From: Streptomyces sp. Q6
GTDB lineage: Bacteria; Actinomycetota; Actinomycetes; Streptomycetales; Streptomycetaceae
NCBI RefSeq assembly: GCF_036967205.1
Contig: NZ_CP146022.1
Span: 7,192,001 to 7,256,000, forward strand
Direction: 5' to 3'
DNA: 64,000 bases
Below are positions 26,814-35,766 of the stretch, in pieces. A program made the position numbers and the translations under genes. The stretch's first letter is position 1. Each line of letters starts with the position of its first letter. Below the pieces are notes generated by a model that was given only the letters and a program-made list of their open reading frames with translations, made no database searches and was not told the origin of the DNA.

Positions 26814-27530
26814 GTGGCGACGACAGCGGGACCCGCGCGACGCGCCCGGCTCAACGTGGCCTACGGATCCTGGGAGTTGATCTGGTCCCACGTCCACCGG
26901 GTCCTGGTCGTCAACCTCGGCATCGCGGTGACGAATCTGCCGCTCCTGCTCGCGCTGCACGTGAGTCATCAGCCGTGGCGGCACCCGGTGTTCTTCGGGG
27001 TGTTGCTGCTGGTGCTGCCGGGTCCTTCGCTGGCCGCCGCGTTCGCGTACATGGGGGCGACGGTGGGATCGGTGGGAGGTGTCGGGGATGAGCAGGCGCC
27101 TGTGCGGCTGTTCGTTCGCGTCTATCGGCGGCTGTTCCGGCGGGCGGTGCTGGTGTCGGCACCGTTCGCGCTGCTCGTCGTCGCGGCCGTGGCGGACGCC
27201 GTGACGTTGCGAACGTCCGCTCTGGGCGCGGCGGTTGTGCCCATGGCGCTGGTGGTCGCGCTGGTGGCCCTCGCCGCCTGGCCGGTGGCGCTCGCGCATC
27301 TGGCGGGAGGCGGGACGGTGGGGCGACGGCTTTTCCTGCTCGCACCGTACGCCGCCCTGAGGCACCCGCTCCTCACCCTCATGAACCTGGCGCTCGCGGC
27401 GGTGGCCCTGCTCCTGGTCAACCAGGCACCCTTGTTGGGCCTCGCGGTGGTGCCCGGGTGCGTGCTGTTCGTGGTGGGGCGCAACTGTCAGGTCATGTCG
27501 GATCTCCGTGAGCGGGGAGTGGGGGGATGA
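26814..27530 (+). CDS. DUF624 (YesL-like) membrane protein
   Basis: 238 residues, five or six hydrophobic segments (VLVVNLGIAVTNLPLLLAL; VLLLVLPGPSLAAAFAYMG; LVSAPFALLVVAAVADAV). YesL/DUF624 proteins accompany polysaccharide-utilisation ABC operons, for example the B. subtilis yes locus; their exact role is unknown. Begins at GTG 26814, 4 nt after the permease stop, and overlaps the heparinase-like start by 4 nt. A second DUF624 gene lies at 47.3-48.0 kb in a matching context. Confidence 0.82.
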   Translation: MATTAGPARRARLNVAYGSWELIWSHVHRVLVVNLGIAVTNLPLLLALHVSHQPWRHPVFFGVLLLVLPGPSLAAAFAYMGATVGSVGGVGDEQAPVRLFVRVYRRLFRRAVLVSAPFALLVVAAVADAVTLRTSALGAAVVPMALVVALVALAAWPVALAHLAGGGTVGRRLFLLAPYAALRHPLLTLMNLALAAVALLLVNQAPLLGLAVVPGCVLFVVGRNCQVMSDLRERGVGG

Positions 27531-29377
27531 TGGGGTCGGGGTCTTCAGGAGGCCGGGCGCCGGGCAGCCAAGTGGCCCCGTCCGAGGGCGAGTTGGCGGA
27601 CCTCCGGCGGCGCGTCCGCGAGGCGGCCGGTGCCGCGCGGGGCGCGACCATGCCGGAGCTGACGTTCTCCGCGTACCGCCGTTTCGACGACGACGGTGAC
27701 CGCCTGGCGTACGAGGAGCTGTACTTCCGGCGCCGCGCGCACGTCACCGCCCTCGCCGCCGAGGTCCTGATCGACCCTGACGCCGAACTCGGCGCGCTGG
27801 CCGACGCCTTGTGGTCCGTGTGTGACGAGTACACCTGGGCGCTGCCCGCCCATGAGATGCACGCGACGCACTTCGGCCGCGGCATGGACCAGTGCCTCGA
27901 CCTGTTCGCCGCCCTCACCGCGCAGCTCCTGGCGGAGACCGTGCGGACGTGCGGCGACCGACTCGATCCCCGGGTCACCGCCCGTGTGCGCGCACAGGTC
28001 GACCACCGGGTCCTGTCCCTCCTCGCCGACGACGACCGGCCGCTCCTGTGGGAGAGCTGGGACCACAACTGGGCCGCCGTGTGCGGAGGTTGCACCGGGC
28101 TCGCCGCGCTGGCCCTGTGGGAACCCGGGCCCCGTCTGACGCGGGTGATCGACCGTTGCCGCGACGCCCAGCTGACGTACCTCAGCGGCTTCGGCGACGA
28201 CGGCGGCTGCGCCGAGGGCGCCGACTACTGGGTCTTCGGATTCGCGCACTTCGTCTACTTCGCCGAAGGGCTCAGGGAGTCCACTGGCGAGGATCTCCTC
28301 GCGCATCCCACGGCACGGGCCGTCGCCGGGTTCCCCGCGGCGGTGCATCTGGGCGGCGGGCTCTTCCCCGCGTTCTCCGACGCGGGCGAGCGGACCCTCG
28401 TACCGGCCGGACTCGCGCATCGACTCGCGCGGCGCCTCGGCGCCCACGTCCCGCCCGAAGCGATCGGCTGGGACCTGTCCAGGGACTGGGCGGATCTCTC
28501 CAGGACGCTTCGCTGGGTCGCAGGTGCCCCTGAAGGCGAGCCGTCTCAGGAGAGCGGCACCACGTACCTTCCCGACCTGGCCTGGGTCGTCGACCGCGGT
28601 CCCGGCGTGGCCTTCGGGGCCAAGGGCGGCCACAACGCGGAGCCGCACAACCACAACGACCTCGGCCAGTTCGTCCTCGCCGCCGAGGGCGAGGTGCTCC
28701 TCGCCGACCTGGGCGCCGGCGAGTACCGCAAGGGCTACTTCGACGACGCCACCCGCTACGACTTCCTGCACGCCTCGTCCCGCGCCCACTCGGTGCCCCG
28801 CGTGGGCGGGTGTGAGCAGTCCGCCGGCCGCGATCGGGCGGCGGTGGTGACGGACTGCCGAATCGGTGACGAGGGGGTCGTCTTCGCCCTCGACATCGCG
28901 GGGGCCTATGAGGTGGACGGCCTGACGGCGCTGCGGCGTCACTTCAACTGGCGGCGCGCGGACGGCGAGTTGCTGCTCGTCGACGAGGTGGAGGCGGAAC
29001 GGCCCCTGCCGGTGGAGGAGGTCTTCGTCAGCCGGGTGCGACCGGATGTCCGGGCGGACGGCGTCGTATGGGCGGGGCGGGCGGCGCAGGCCCGGCTGAC
29101 GTTGCCGGAGGACTGCGCCGCGCGCGTTGACGTGGAGACGGTGCACACCACGGACCATGACGGCGCCCCGGACACGGTCCATCTCCTGCGGCTCGGCTTC
29201 GAGCCGCAGGAGCCAGGTGCGACGGAACGAGGTGCGTCGGAACGAGGGACGACAGAACGAGGTGCGAAGGAACGAGGGACGGCGTCGCGGCTGGTGTTTC
29301 GGTTCCGCGTCGGTGCGCTGGACCGGGCCGGGGCCGGTGATCGGGGATCCGGACCGGGGCTGAACGAAGCGGGCTAG
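27527..29377 (+). CDS. Heparinase II/III-like polysaccharide lyase family protein
   Basis: 616 residues, no signal peptide, so probably cytoplasmic and acting on imported oligosaccharides. An alpha/alpha-toroid region (about 30-330: LLWESWDHNWAAVCGG, GFGDDGGCAEGADYW) precedes the Hep_II_III beta-sandwich (about 345-560) with the conserved HNAEPHNHNDLGQFVLAAEG and LADLGAGEY. His/Asn/Tyr residues in these stretches are those used by the lyase families. The last 60 residues hold five pentapeptide units of the type (G/A)xxERG, absent from the family, and the stop codon lies inside an 8-bp tandem repeat. Last gene of the operon. Substrate inferred to be a uronate-containing glycan. Confidence 0.88.
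   Translation: MMGSGSSGGRAPGSQVAPSEGELADLRRRVREAAGAARGATMPELTFSAYRRFDDDGDRLAYEELYFRRRAHVTALAAEVLIDPDAELGALADALWSVCDEYTWALPAHEMHATHFGRGMDQCLDLFAALTAQLLAETVRTCGDRLDPRVTARVRAQVDHRVLSLLADDDRPLLWESWDHNWAAVCGGCTGLAALALWEPGPRLTRVIDRCRDAQLTYLSGFGDDGGCAEGADYWVFGFAHFVYFAEGLRESTGEDLLAHPTARAVAGFPAAVHLGGGLFPAFSDAGERTLVPAGLAHRLARRLGAHVPPEAIGWDLSRDWADLSRTLRWVAGAPEGEPSQESGTTYLPDLAWVVDRGPGVAFGAKGGHNAEPHNHNDLGQFVLAAEGEVLLADLGAGEYRKGYFDDATRYDFLHASSRAHSVPRVGGCEQSAGRDRAAVVTDCRIGDEGVVFALDIAGAYEVDGLTALRRHFNWRRADGELLLVDEVEAERPLPVEEVFVSRVRPDVRADGVVWAGRAAQARLTLPEDCAARVDVETVHTTDHDGAPDTVHLLRLGFEPQEPGATERGASERGTTERGAKERGTASRLVFRFRVGALDRAGAGDRGSGPGLNEAG
29212..29286 (+). repeat. 15-bp tandem repeat encoding ERG pentapeptides
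   Basis: Roughly five units of 15 nt sharing GGAACGAGG, giving TERGASERGTTERGAKERG in the protein. In frame and in the C-terminal tail of the heparinase-like gene. A probable slippage-prone linker. Confidence 0.7.
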
Positions 29378-29414
29378 AGGCGTAGAGGTGTAGAGGTGTA
29401 GAGGTGTAGTGGCC
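29375..29414. repeat. 8-bp tandem repeat (TAGAGGTG) between convergent stops
   Basis: Five units: TAGAGGCG, three TAGAGGTG, then TAGTGGCC. The first TAG is the heparinase stop; the last unit abuts the GH30 stop. Each unit offers a TAG, and the 8-nt period places stops in all plus-strand frames. Confidence 0.8.
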
Positions 29415-30883
29415 TAGTGGCCCGCCGAGTTCAGCACCACGGTGACGACCGAACGGGCCGGGAGCTCTGCCGTCAGGCGGCCGCCGGAGACGTGCGCCAG
29501 ACCGTCCGTCGCGGTCACGTCATGCTCGCCGTCCGTGAGATACGCCGTCGCCTCGTGCCCCTTGGCGGCCTTCAGGGCCAGGTCGGTGGTCGTGGCCTGC
29601 GTGCCGGTGTTGATGAGGACGGCGATGTCGCTGCCGTCCGTGTTGCGGTACGCCGACACGCGCACCGTGTCATCGCCGGACGCGGCGTCCACCCGTACCG
29701 CTCCGGGCCGGATGAACTTGCTGTACGCCGCCATCGCCCGCAGCCGCGTCGAGACCTGGTAACTGTCGCCGTCCATACGCACCAGAGCGGCGGTGTTGCC
29801 GATCGAGGCGCCCAGCCAGAAGAGATAGGCGGAGGCGTCGGCGTCGGCGAGGGCGTCGTGGATGTGCTCGGCCACGTACAGTCCGGCCGCGTTCGTGCCG
29901 TCGTCCCACTTGCTGGGCCACACCCCCGTGCCCGCCCACTCCGACATCCAGGCGGGCTTCCGGCTGTCGACAAGGGGGCTGGTGGGGGAGGAGGCGTAGC
30001 TGTGGGCGCTGTACGCGCTGATCTCCTTCTCGGCCTTCGGGTCGGCGGCGATGGCCGCGGCGTAGGCCTTGCCCTGGTCCCAGCCGAAACTGTCGCAGCA
30101 GTACAGGTTCGTGCCGGGGGCCTTCGCCCGCAGCACCGGGCCGATCGCCTTCACCGCGTCCACCGCCTGCGCGGGCGTGAAGAGCATGGAGGCGTACGAG
30201 GCCTGCCAGTCGGGCTCGTTGGTGAAGTTGAGGTCGGTGACGCGGATGCCTTCCTTCTTGTAGAACTTCACGTACTGGGCGAGGTACGTGGCGTACGCCG
30301 CGCGCCAGTCGCCGCTCGCACAGTCGGTGCCGACGACGCCGCACAGAGTGCCGCCGTTCGCGTCGGAACCGTTCGTCTTCATGTAGCCGGGGGCGCTCCA
30401 CGCGTCCGCGATGATCCGCTTCACCCCGTACTTCTGGGCCTGTCGCGCGAGCCACACCTGGCCGCCGTCGTTGCCGTCCCACTGGTAGGAGAGCGGTTCG
30501 TCGGGGCTCGCGGGGGCGGTCGGGGCGATCGTCCTCATGTGGTCGTACACCTCGTCCGTGGACGAGCCGACGCCGAGCCTCAGCATGCTCAGGCCCGCGC
30601 CGTTCTCGCGCGAGAAGAGCCGCTCGACGATCTCGTCACCCTTCTCGGCCGACAGACCCTTCAGGCCGTGGATGACGGCGGCGCGCTGGAACGCCTCCGA
30701 GACGCCGAACCCGTCGATGCGCTGGTGGCGTTCCGAGAAGTCGATGCTCCCCGCGGTGTCGTCGGCGCCGGCCGTGGTCGCGCCCGGCAGGACGAGGGCG
30801 GCGCAGGACAGGGCGGTGGCGCCTGCGAGCAGGCCGATACGTACACGTCCGGCACGTCCGGCACGTCTGGGCTTCGACGGCAT
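29414..30883 (-). CDS. Secreted GH30 glycoside hydrolase
   Basis: 489 residues. An n-region rich in Arg, a hydrophobic core (IGLLAGATALSCAALVLPG) and a site near AGA-DDT indicate export. GH30 signatures: RIDGFGVSEAFQRA after the first strand, acid/base Glu in NFTNEPDW (E223) and nucleophile Glu in WMSEWAG (E315). A beta-rich C-terminal domain (about 385-489) follows the barrel, as in GH30 enzymes. Bacterial members include glucuronoxylanases and endo-beta-1,6-galactanases; sequence alone does not decide, although the xylan locus nearby and the shared operator favour a plant-polysaccharide target. Confidence 0.87.
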   Translation of the reverse strand: MPSKPRRAGRAGRVRIGLLAGATALSCAALVLPGATTAGADDTAGSIDFSERHQRIDGFGVSEAFQRAAVIHGLKGLSAEKGDEIVERLFSRENGAGLSMLRLGVGSSTDEVYDHMRTIAPTAPASPDEPLSYQWDGNDGGQVWLARQAQKYGVKRIIADAWSAPGYMKTNGSDANGGTLCGVVGTDCASGDWRAAYATYLAQYVKFYKKEGIRVTDLNFTNEPDWQASYASMLFTPAQAVDAVKAIGPVLRAKAPGTNLYCCDSFGWDQGKAYAAAIAADPKAEKEISAYSAHSYASSPTSPLVDSRKPAWMSEWAGTGVWPSKWDDGTNAAGLYVAEHIHDALADADASAYLFWLGASIGNTAALVRMDGDSYQVSTRLRAMAAYSKFIRPGAVRVDAASGDDTVRVSAYRNTDGSDIAVLINTGTQATTTDLALKAAKGHEATAYLTDGEHDVTATDGLAHVSGGRLTAELPARSVVTVVLNSAGH

Positions 30884-31294
30884 GCGAGGTACTCCCGTGG
30901 GTCTGGGGCCGGGCCCGGCTCGGGGCCTGCCACTGGTTCCGATGCGGCTCTTTGGGATGAGGTGAAGTGGACTTGCTGGGAGGGGAGTTGAGCGTGCGAC
31001 CTTCAGGTAAGGTCGCCACCGCCGGACAATCTGTCAAGGCCGTTGACAAATTCGATGGCGAGGGGATGGGGAGGGGAGGTTCGCGGGACCCGTCGGTCGC
31101 TCCGGTCGTTCCGGTGGCGTCGGCCGGCCGTCGGCTTCCTCAGCGGCGGCTGACGTGGGGGGACGGTGCGCGTCCGGGCGGACGGGACGGGGGGATTCGG
31201 GCCGATGGTAAGTTCGAGCGCGTGACCGCGTGATGTCCGCGGGGACGGTGAGCCGTACGGTGCTGAGCGAACGCCTTCGCGTGAGGTGACGGGG
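30884..31294. other. 411-bp divergent intergenic region
   Basis: Separates the GH30 gene from the MinD-like gene. Contains the inverted-repeat operator at 31028-31052 and a minus-strand TTGACA at 31037-31032, about 150 nt before the GH30 start, followed 17 nt later by GACCTT as a weak -10. No convincing ORF; the plus-strand ribosome site for the next gene is GAGG at 31283-31286. Confidence 0.5.
31028..31052. promoter_or_regulatory. Inverted-repeat operator upstream of GH30
   Basis: AATCTGTCAA, 5-nt centre GGCCG, TTGACAAATT: arms complementary at 9 of 10 positions. Same architecture as sites upstream of GH2, GH67 and bxlE. It overlaps a minus-strand -35-like TTGACA, so binding would block GH30 transcription. 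Confidence 0.6.
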
Positions 31295-33649
31295 ATGACG
31301 ACTTCGGGCGAGCGGCAGGACGGTGTCCTGCCCGACCTCAACACACCTTCAGAGGCGTCGATTTCGGCCGAGGACCGGGTGCCGTTGCCGGTGCGCGACC
31401 CGGACGAGCTCCGCCCGCACCCCGGACGTTGGCGCGCGGCACGGCGCACGGCGGAGCAGGTGGCGGGCGCGGAGCCGATCCCGGACACACCGACGCGGGC
31501 GACTCCGTTCCCGGCGGGCAAGGGATTGTCGGCGCGACTGTCCCGGCGCGGTGCGGCGCCGGAGGACTCGGCTGCGACGTCCGCCGAGAGCACCGCTGCG
31601 GAACCGCAGTCCCGCGAGGAAGACGCGTCGCTGCCTTTGCCGGAGGCGCCCTTGGAGGTGCCGGGGGCGGAGGCCGGGCTGCCCGTAGTGCCTGTAGTGC
31701 CTGCGGTGTCTGTGGCGCCGCCGGTGGTGGAGGCTGAGTCCGTGGCGATGCCGATCGCATCCGGGGAGGCGGGGTCGATGGTGAAGTCGTCCGTGCCGGG
31801 CCCGGCCGGAGGGGCTGAGTCGCCCCTGGCGCCGTCGGTGCCGGATCTGTCTTCGCAGGCTGACTCGTTGGCGACGTCGTCCGTGGGCGTGCCGTCGGTC
31901 GGGGTGCTGTCCGCGGAGGCTGGCTCCTCGGCAGCCCGGCCCGTGCCGGGTGCGTCTGTCGAGGCGGGGTCCGGGGTGGTGCCGGGTACGTCCGACGAGG
32001 CCGGGGGCACGGTGGCGCCGGGTGCGTCTGTCGAGGCGGGTTCCGCAGTGGCGACAGGTGCCGTCGTCGAGGCGGGGTCTGCGGTGGTGCCTGGCCCGTC
32101 TGGCGAGAGGGAGTCCTCTGTGGTGCAGGGCCCGCCGGTGAAGGCCGAGTCCGCAGGGGTCCCGGGCCCGTCTGCCGAAGGAGGGTCCTCGGTGACGCAG
32201 GGTTCGCCCGCGAACGACGGATCCGCAGTGGTGCCAGGCCCGTCTGTCCAGGGAGAGTCCCCGATGGTGCCGGGCCCGTCCGCCAAGCCGGCGTTGCCGG
32301 TCGCCCCCTTCGTGCCGGGCGAGCCCTTGCCGCTACCGGTGTCGGACAGCGTGCCCCCGCACATCCCGGCGCCCCCGCCTCCGCAGGAACCGCCCGCCAC
32401 CACCTCGGCCACGGTGGCCTCGGCTCCCGCGAGCCCACCCGCGCAGGCCGGGCCCGCACAGGCCGGGCCTCCCCAGGTCTCGACTCCGCCCCAGGGCCCG
32501 CACCAGGCCCAGGCGCAGGACCCGCACCAGGCCCCGTCGTCGGCCCCGTCGTCGGCCCCGGCATCGCTCCCCGCCCCGGCCCTGGCCACGCCCCTGCAAG
32601 CCCAGCCCCTCCCCGCCCCCTTCACCCCCACGAACCCGGCGACGGTCGCGCCCGTGGCGCCCGCGCCGCTCGCCGCCACCGGTGCGGTCCCGGCCGTGCG
32701 CCCCTCCCGGCAGGCTCAGTTGTCCGTCGCCGCGCCGCACCCCGTACCGACGCTCGATCCGCGGCTCGGGCTCGCGCTCGGGGCGCCGCAGCACGGGGAC
32801 TCGATGGCCCGGCGTTCCGGGAAGGGGCTGCGCAAGCTGGCGTCGTCCTCCGCGCGGGAGGCGGCCGAGGAGGCGCGCCTCGCCGGTTGGCTGCGGCAGC
32901 CTGTGGGGACGGGCCGGGTGGTCGCGGTGACGTCGATCCGCGGTGGCGTGGGGAAGACCACCACGGCGGCGCTGCTCGCCCGCACCCTCAACCATTACCG
33001 GCAGGACCCCGTGCTCGCCCTGGAGGCGGACTCCGCGCTCGGCACCCTGGCCGTGCGGATGGGGGCCGAGTCGGTGCGCTGGACCTGCGCCGATCTGGCC
33101 CGGATCGTCACGCCGTCGATGCAGATGGCCGATGTCACCGGGTACTTGGTGCCGGTGACGGACGGCGGCTGGCTGCTGCCCGCGAGCCAGGGCAGGCTCG
33201 GCGCCCCGCTGGACATCCCCACCTACCGCAAGGTGACGCTGGCGCTGCGCCGCTACTTCGCCGTCACCGTCGTGGACTGCGAGACGCTGCCCGGCGAGGT
33301 CGCCCGTACCGCCATGGACACCGCGCACGCCCGTGTCGTGGTCGCCCCGCTGACCGCGGAGGGAGTGGGCGGCACCCGGATCGTCCTGGACTGGCTCGCC
33401 GGACTCCCGCACGCGGCGCTCGCCTCCACCGTGGTGGCCCTGACGTCGAGCGCCCCTGACCCGAACCTCGACCTGAACGCGGCCACGGCCCATCTGCGGG
33501 AGACCGGCGTCACCGTCGTCCATCTGCCCTACGACCGTCATCTCGCCGGCGGCGGCCCGATCAGGACCGACCACCTCGGCACCGCCACCCGCGAGGCGGC
33601 CGCCCACCTGGCCGTCGAGGTCATGCAGCGAGCGGTACGGGTGCAGTGA
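31295..33649 (+). CDS. MinD/ParA-like ATPase with repeat-rich N-terminal region
   Basis: 784 residues. Residues 1-540 are low-complexity, Pro/Ala/Ser/Glu-rich and probably disordered. About 219-326 contain nine 12-residue repeats of the type GxSxEAGSxVVP. The C-terminal 240 residues are a MinD/ParA-type P-loop ATPase: SIRGGVGKTT (about 547-556), EADSALGTLAVRMG, VTVVDCETLPGEVARTAM and LVPLTAEGVGG-like segments. Such proteins are common in Streptomyces, often near type VII secretion loci, though none is visible here. ATG 31295 is preferred (GAGG 8 nt upstream) over GTG 31286. Function not assigned. Confidence 0.85.
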   Translation: MTTSGERQDGVLPDLNTPSEASISAEDRVPLPVRDPDELRPHPGRWRAARRTAEQVAGAEPIPDTPTRATPFPAGKGLSARLSRRGAAPEDSAATSAESTAAEPQSREEDASLPLPEAPLEVPGAEAGLPVVPVVPAVSVAPPVVEAESVAMPIASGEAGSMVKSSVPGPAGGAESPLAPSVPDLSSQADSLATSSVGVPSVGVLSAEAGSSAARPVPGASVEAGSGVVPGTSDEAGGTVAPGASVEAGSAVATGAVVEAGSAVVPGPSGERESSVVQGPPVKAESAGVPGPSAEGGSSVTQGSPANDGSAVVPGPSVQGESPMVPGPSAKPALPVAPFVPGEPLPLPVSDSVPPHIPAPPPPQEPPATTSATVASAPASPPAQAGPAQAGPPQVSTPPQGPHQAQAQDPHQAPSSAPSSAPASLPAPALATPLQAQPLPAPFTPTNPATVAPVAPAPLAATGAVPAVRPSRQAQLSVAAPHPVPTLDPRLGLALGAPQHGDSMARRSGKGLRKLASSSAREAAEEARLAGWLRQPVGTGRVVAVTSIRGGVGKTTTAALLARTLNHYRQDPVLALEADSALGTLAVRMGAESVRWTCADLARIVTPSMQMADVTGYLVPVTDGGWLLPASQGRLGAPLDIPTYRKVTLALRRYFAVTVVDCETLPGEVARTAMDTAHARVVVAPLTAEGVGGTRIVLDWLAGLPHAALASTVVALTSSAPDPNLDLNAATAHLRETGVTVVHLPYDRHLAGGGPIRTDHLGTATREAAAHLAVEVMQRAVRVQ
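31949..32290 (+). repeat. 36-bp in-frame tandem repeat array
   Basis: Nine imperfect 36-nt units plus a partial one, each encoding 12 residues such as GASVEAGSAVAT or GPSAEGGSSVTQ. The array lies in the disordered N-terminal part of the MinD-like protein. Units vary at the nucleotide level, so this is an old expansion. Confidence 0.75.
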
Positions 33650-33731
33650 CCCGCTGACGGCGACTCGGCCGACCGTGCGGACCTCGCGCCTCGCGGGCGG
33701 CGCGCCGCCCCGCGTGAACTCCGCGCGTCCC

Positions 33732-34553
33732 TCAGACCGCCGCCCGCGCCGCCCCCGCCAACGCCACCCGCTGCACCCGCACCAGTTCCGCCAGTGGATC
33801 GCGGGCCGAGGTGATCAGCGTGCCGCCCGCTGCCTGGACCGCGGCCGTGAGGCGGTCGGGGGCCGTGCCGAAGACCCAGGTGACCGTGTCGGGGGACGGC
33901 GGGCCGGGGCGGTACTCGGGCTCCTGGTAGGCCTGGGCCCAGGTGCCCGCGTTGTCGCGCATCAGCTGGGCCGCCGCCTCCGCGAGACCGTACGTCCAGC
34001 CGGTGCCGAGAAAGGTGAACTGGCGGGCGCCGAGCAGGGCTTGGGGGAGGGACTCCTCTATGGCCTCCTGCGCGTCGTCCGTGGCATCGTCCAGGTTCTC
34101 GCCCAAGTGGGCGCGGAGCAGGGCGAGGACCGTGGTGGGGAAGCGGGTGGCCGGTGTCGTCGACGGCTCCACCGTGAAGTCGAGGCGCAGCGTGTGGTCC
34201 GCGATGTCCGGGGCGTCGGGCGCCGCCGTGATGACGACACTCGGCACACTGCCGTGCACCTTGCCGAGCAGGCGCAGCATCACCGGGGCCGCGCCGGTGC
34301 GGGTCAGCGCCACGATGCGGTCGTACTCACGCCCGTACAGGAACGCCGACGCGCTGAACGCGTCCGTCTCGCCGTGGCCGCCCGCCTCGCGCAGCGCCGC
34401 GTACGCCTGCGCCATCGCGTACGAGGCTCCGGAGCCGACGACCGCGACGCGCTCGCCGCGTCGTGGCAGCAACGCCCGGTGCTGCGCGGCCAGTTCCGCC
34501 GCGCGCGTCCAGCAGTCCGGTTGCCCCTCGAAACCGCTCCCCATACTCCCCAT
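33732..34553 (-). CDS. SIS-domain (sugar isomerase-type) protein
   Basis: 273 residues with two SIS halves as in GlmS isomerase domains: RVAVVGSGASYAMAQAYAAL (about 36-55), VALTRTGAAPVMLRLL, and ARQFTFLGTGWTYGLAEAAA (about 165-184). It binds sugar phosphates; regulator or isomerase are both possible. The start MGSMGSGF at 34553 is chosen because the frame farther upstream reads as a shadow of the promoter region. Convergent with the MinD-like gene and divergent from the lipoprotein gene. Confidence 0.83.
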   Translation of the reverse strand: MGSMGSGFEGQPDCWTRAAELAAQHRALLPRRGERVAVVGSGASYAMAQAYAALREAGGHGETDAFSASAFLYGREYDRIVALTRTGAAPVMLRLLGKVHGSVPSVVITAAPDAPDIADHTLRLDFTVEPSTTPATRFPTTVLALLRAHLGENLDDATDDAQEAIEESLPQALLGARQFTFLGTGWTYGLAEAAAQLMRDNAGTWAQAYQEPEYRPGPPSPDTVTWVFGTAPDRLTAAVQAAGGTLITSARDPLAELVRVQRVALAGAARAAV

Positions 34554-34731
34554 GCCCCATGACCCCCGGCTGTTCAACTGTCGTGCGGTGCGGCCCCCTG
34601 CCGCGCTCAGGACGGTACTCGACGCGCGGCGCGGCCGGTCGGGCGAGGTGACGAAACTCGCAGGCGAAGGGGCGCGTCCTCGACGCGGGGGAGATGTCGA
34701 ACGTTTCCGGGGCCTGCCGCGTCGAGAGAGC

Positions 34732-35622
34732 ATGAGAAGACTGCGTACAGGTGTCAAAGCAGGTGCGGTGGTGCTGGCGGTGGCCGTGGCCGCGGTCGGC
34801 TGCTCGATGGGGGAGTCCGTCCCCGAGGGGCTCGTGCTCAAGAGCTCGAAGGCGCCCGCGTCCCGGTACGACGGGCCGCTCAAGGCGAAGACGCCGTCCT
34901 GGGTCGGGGAGGACAGCCCGCTCGAAGGCGGGGGCGCGTCGGTGCGGGCGCTGGAGTGTGCGGGGCGGCCGCTGGAGGGCGGCTCCGGGGCGGACTACGA
35001 CGACGGCGACGGCGCGAAGTCGCCGGACGAGGCGCTGGCCGGGCACGTCGGCGAGACGTTCTGGCGGGTCCTGCCGGATCGCGGGTACCGGGCCGAGCGG
35101 CGCACGAAGAGCCGGGTCCTCTACTCGTACGACGTCGGCGGGCGCACCCGGGCCGCCGTGATCGTCGCCAAGGACCTGCCGCGCAGGCCGGGTTGGAGCG
35201 TGGAGACGTTCGCCCTGTGCGACCCCTCCGAGTTCCGCGCGAAGGAACGCCGGAAGCTCGACACCCGCGTATGGGAGGACCGGCGTGGCCGGCCCGTGGC
35301 CACGACGCTGGTCGAGAGTTCGATGGGGCCCGAGCACTGTGACTGGCAGTCCGTGGAGTTCCTGTATCTGGGCCGGGCCGACGATCCGCACCACCGCGGC
35401 AGCCAGTATTTCGCCGATCCGGAAGGGCAGTTGACCGACTTCCGCGGGCTCACCTCCACGTATGCCCGCGATGTCACGATGCCCGCCGACGCCGTCGACA
35501 CCGGCTACCGCCACGACGGCCGCGAGCTGTGGCTCGCCCACGACAAGTCCGTCGCCTATGTACGAACCGACGGACGGGTCGAACGCTGGCCGGGAACCCG
35601 GGAACAGGTCGCCTGCATGTGA
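34732..35622 (+). CDS. Putative lipoprotein of unknown function
   Basis: 296 residues. Signal MRRLRTGVKAGAVVLAVAV followed by lipobox AAVGC (Cys24). No recognised domain after it; the protein has about four further cysteines (ECAG, LCDP, HCDW, final VACM) and a net mixed charge. Ends just before a strong hairpin at 35629-35656. Typical Streptomyces species- or genus-restricted lipoprotein. Confidence 0.75.
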   Translation: MRRLRTGVKAGAVVLAVAVAAVGCSMGESVPEGLVLKSSKAPASRYDGPLKAKTPSWVGEDSPLEGGGASVRALECAGRPLEGGSGADYDDGDGAKSPDEALAGHVGETFWRVLPDRGYRAERRTKSRVLYSYDVGGRTRAAVIVAKDLPRRPGWSVETFALCDPSEFRAKERRKLDTRVWEDRRGRPVATTLVESSMGPEHCDWQSVEFLYLGRADDPHHRGSQYFADPEGQLTDFRGLTSTYARDVTMPADAVDTGYRHDGRELWLAHDKSVAYVRTDGRVERWPGTREQVACM

Positions 35623-35628
35623 AGTCAC

Positions 35629-35656
35629 CCCCCTCTCGATGCCGTCGATGAGGGGG
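35629..35656. terminator. Bidirectional hairpin between convergent genes
   Basis: CCCCCTC (35629-35635) pairs with GAGGGGG (35650-35656); TCGA repeats inside the loop can extend the stem. It lies 6 nt after the lipoprotein stop and about 110 nt from the convergent lipoate-ligase stop. Confidence 0.6.
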
Positions 35657-35766
35657 CGCGTGTGCCGCTCGCCGCGGCGGACGGGGCGAGCATGAGCGGC
35701 GTGCACGACGGCGGGCCCCCGCTGGTGGGCGGACCACCGGCGAGGGCGACAACCGGTCGCGCCGGG

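Noticed and set aside
31003-32679. Minus-strand 558-codon frame with regular TxDPAST-like repeats
   Set aside because: It is the complement of the 36-bp repeat array in the MinD-like gene, so its regularity is inherited.
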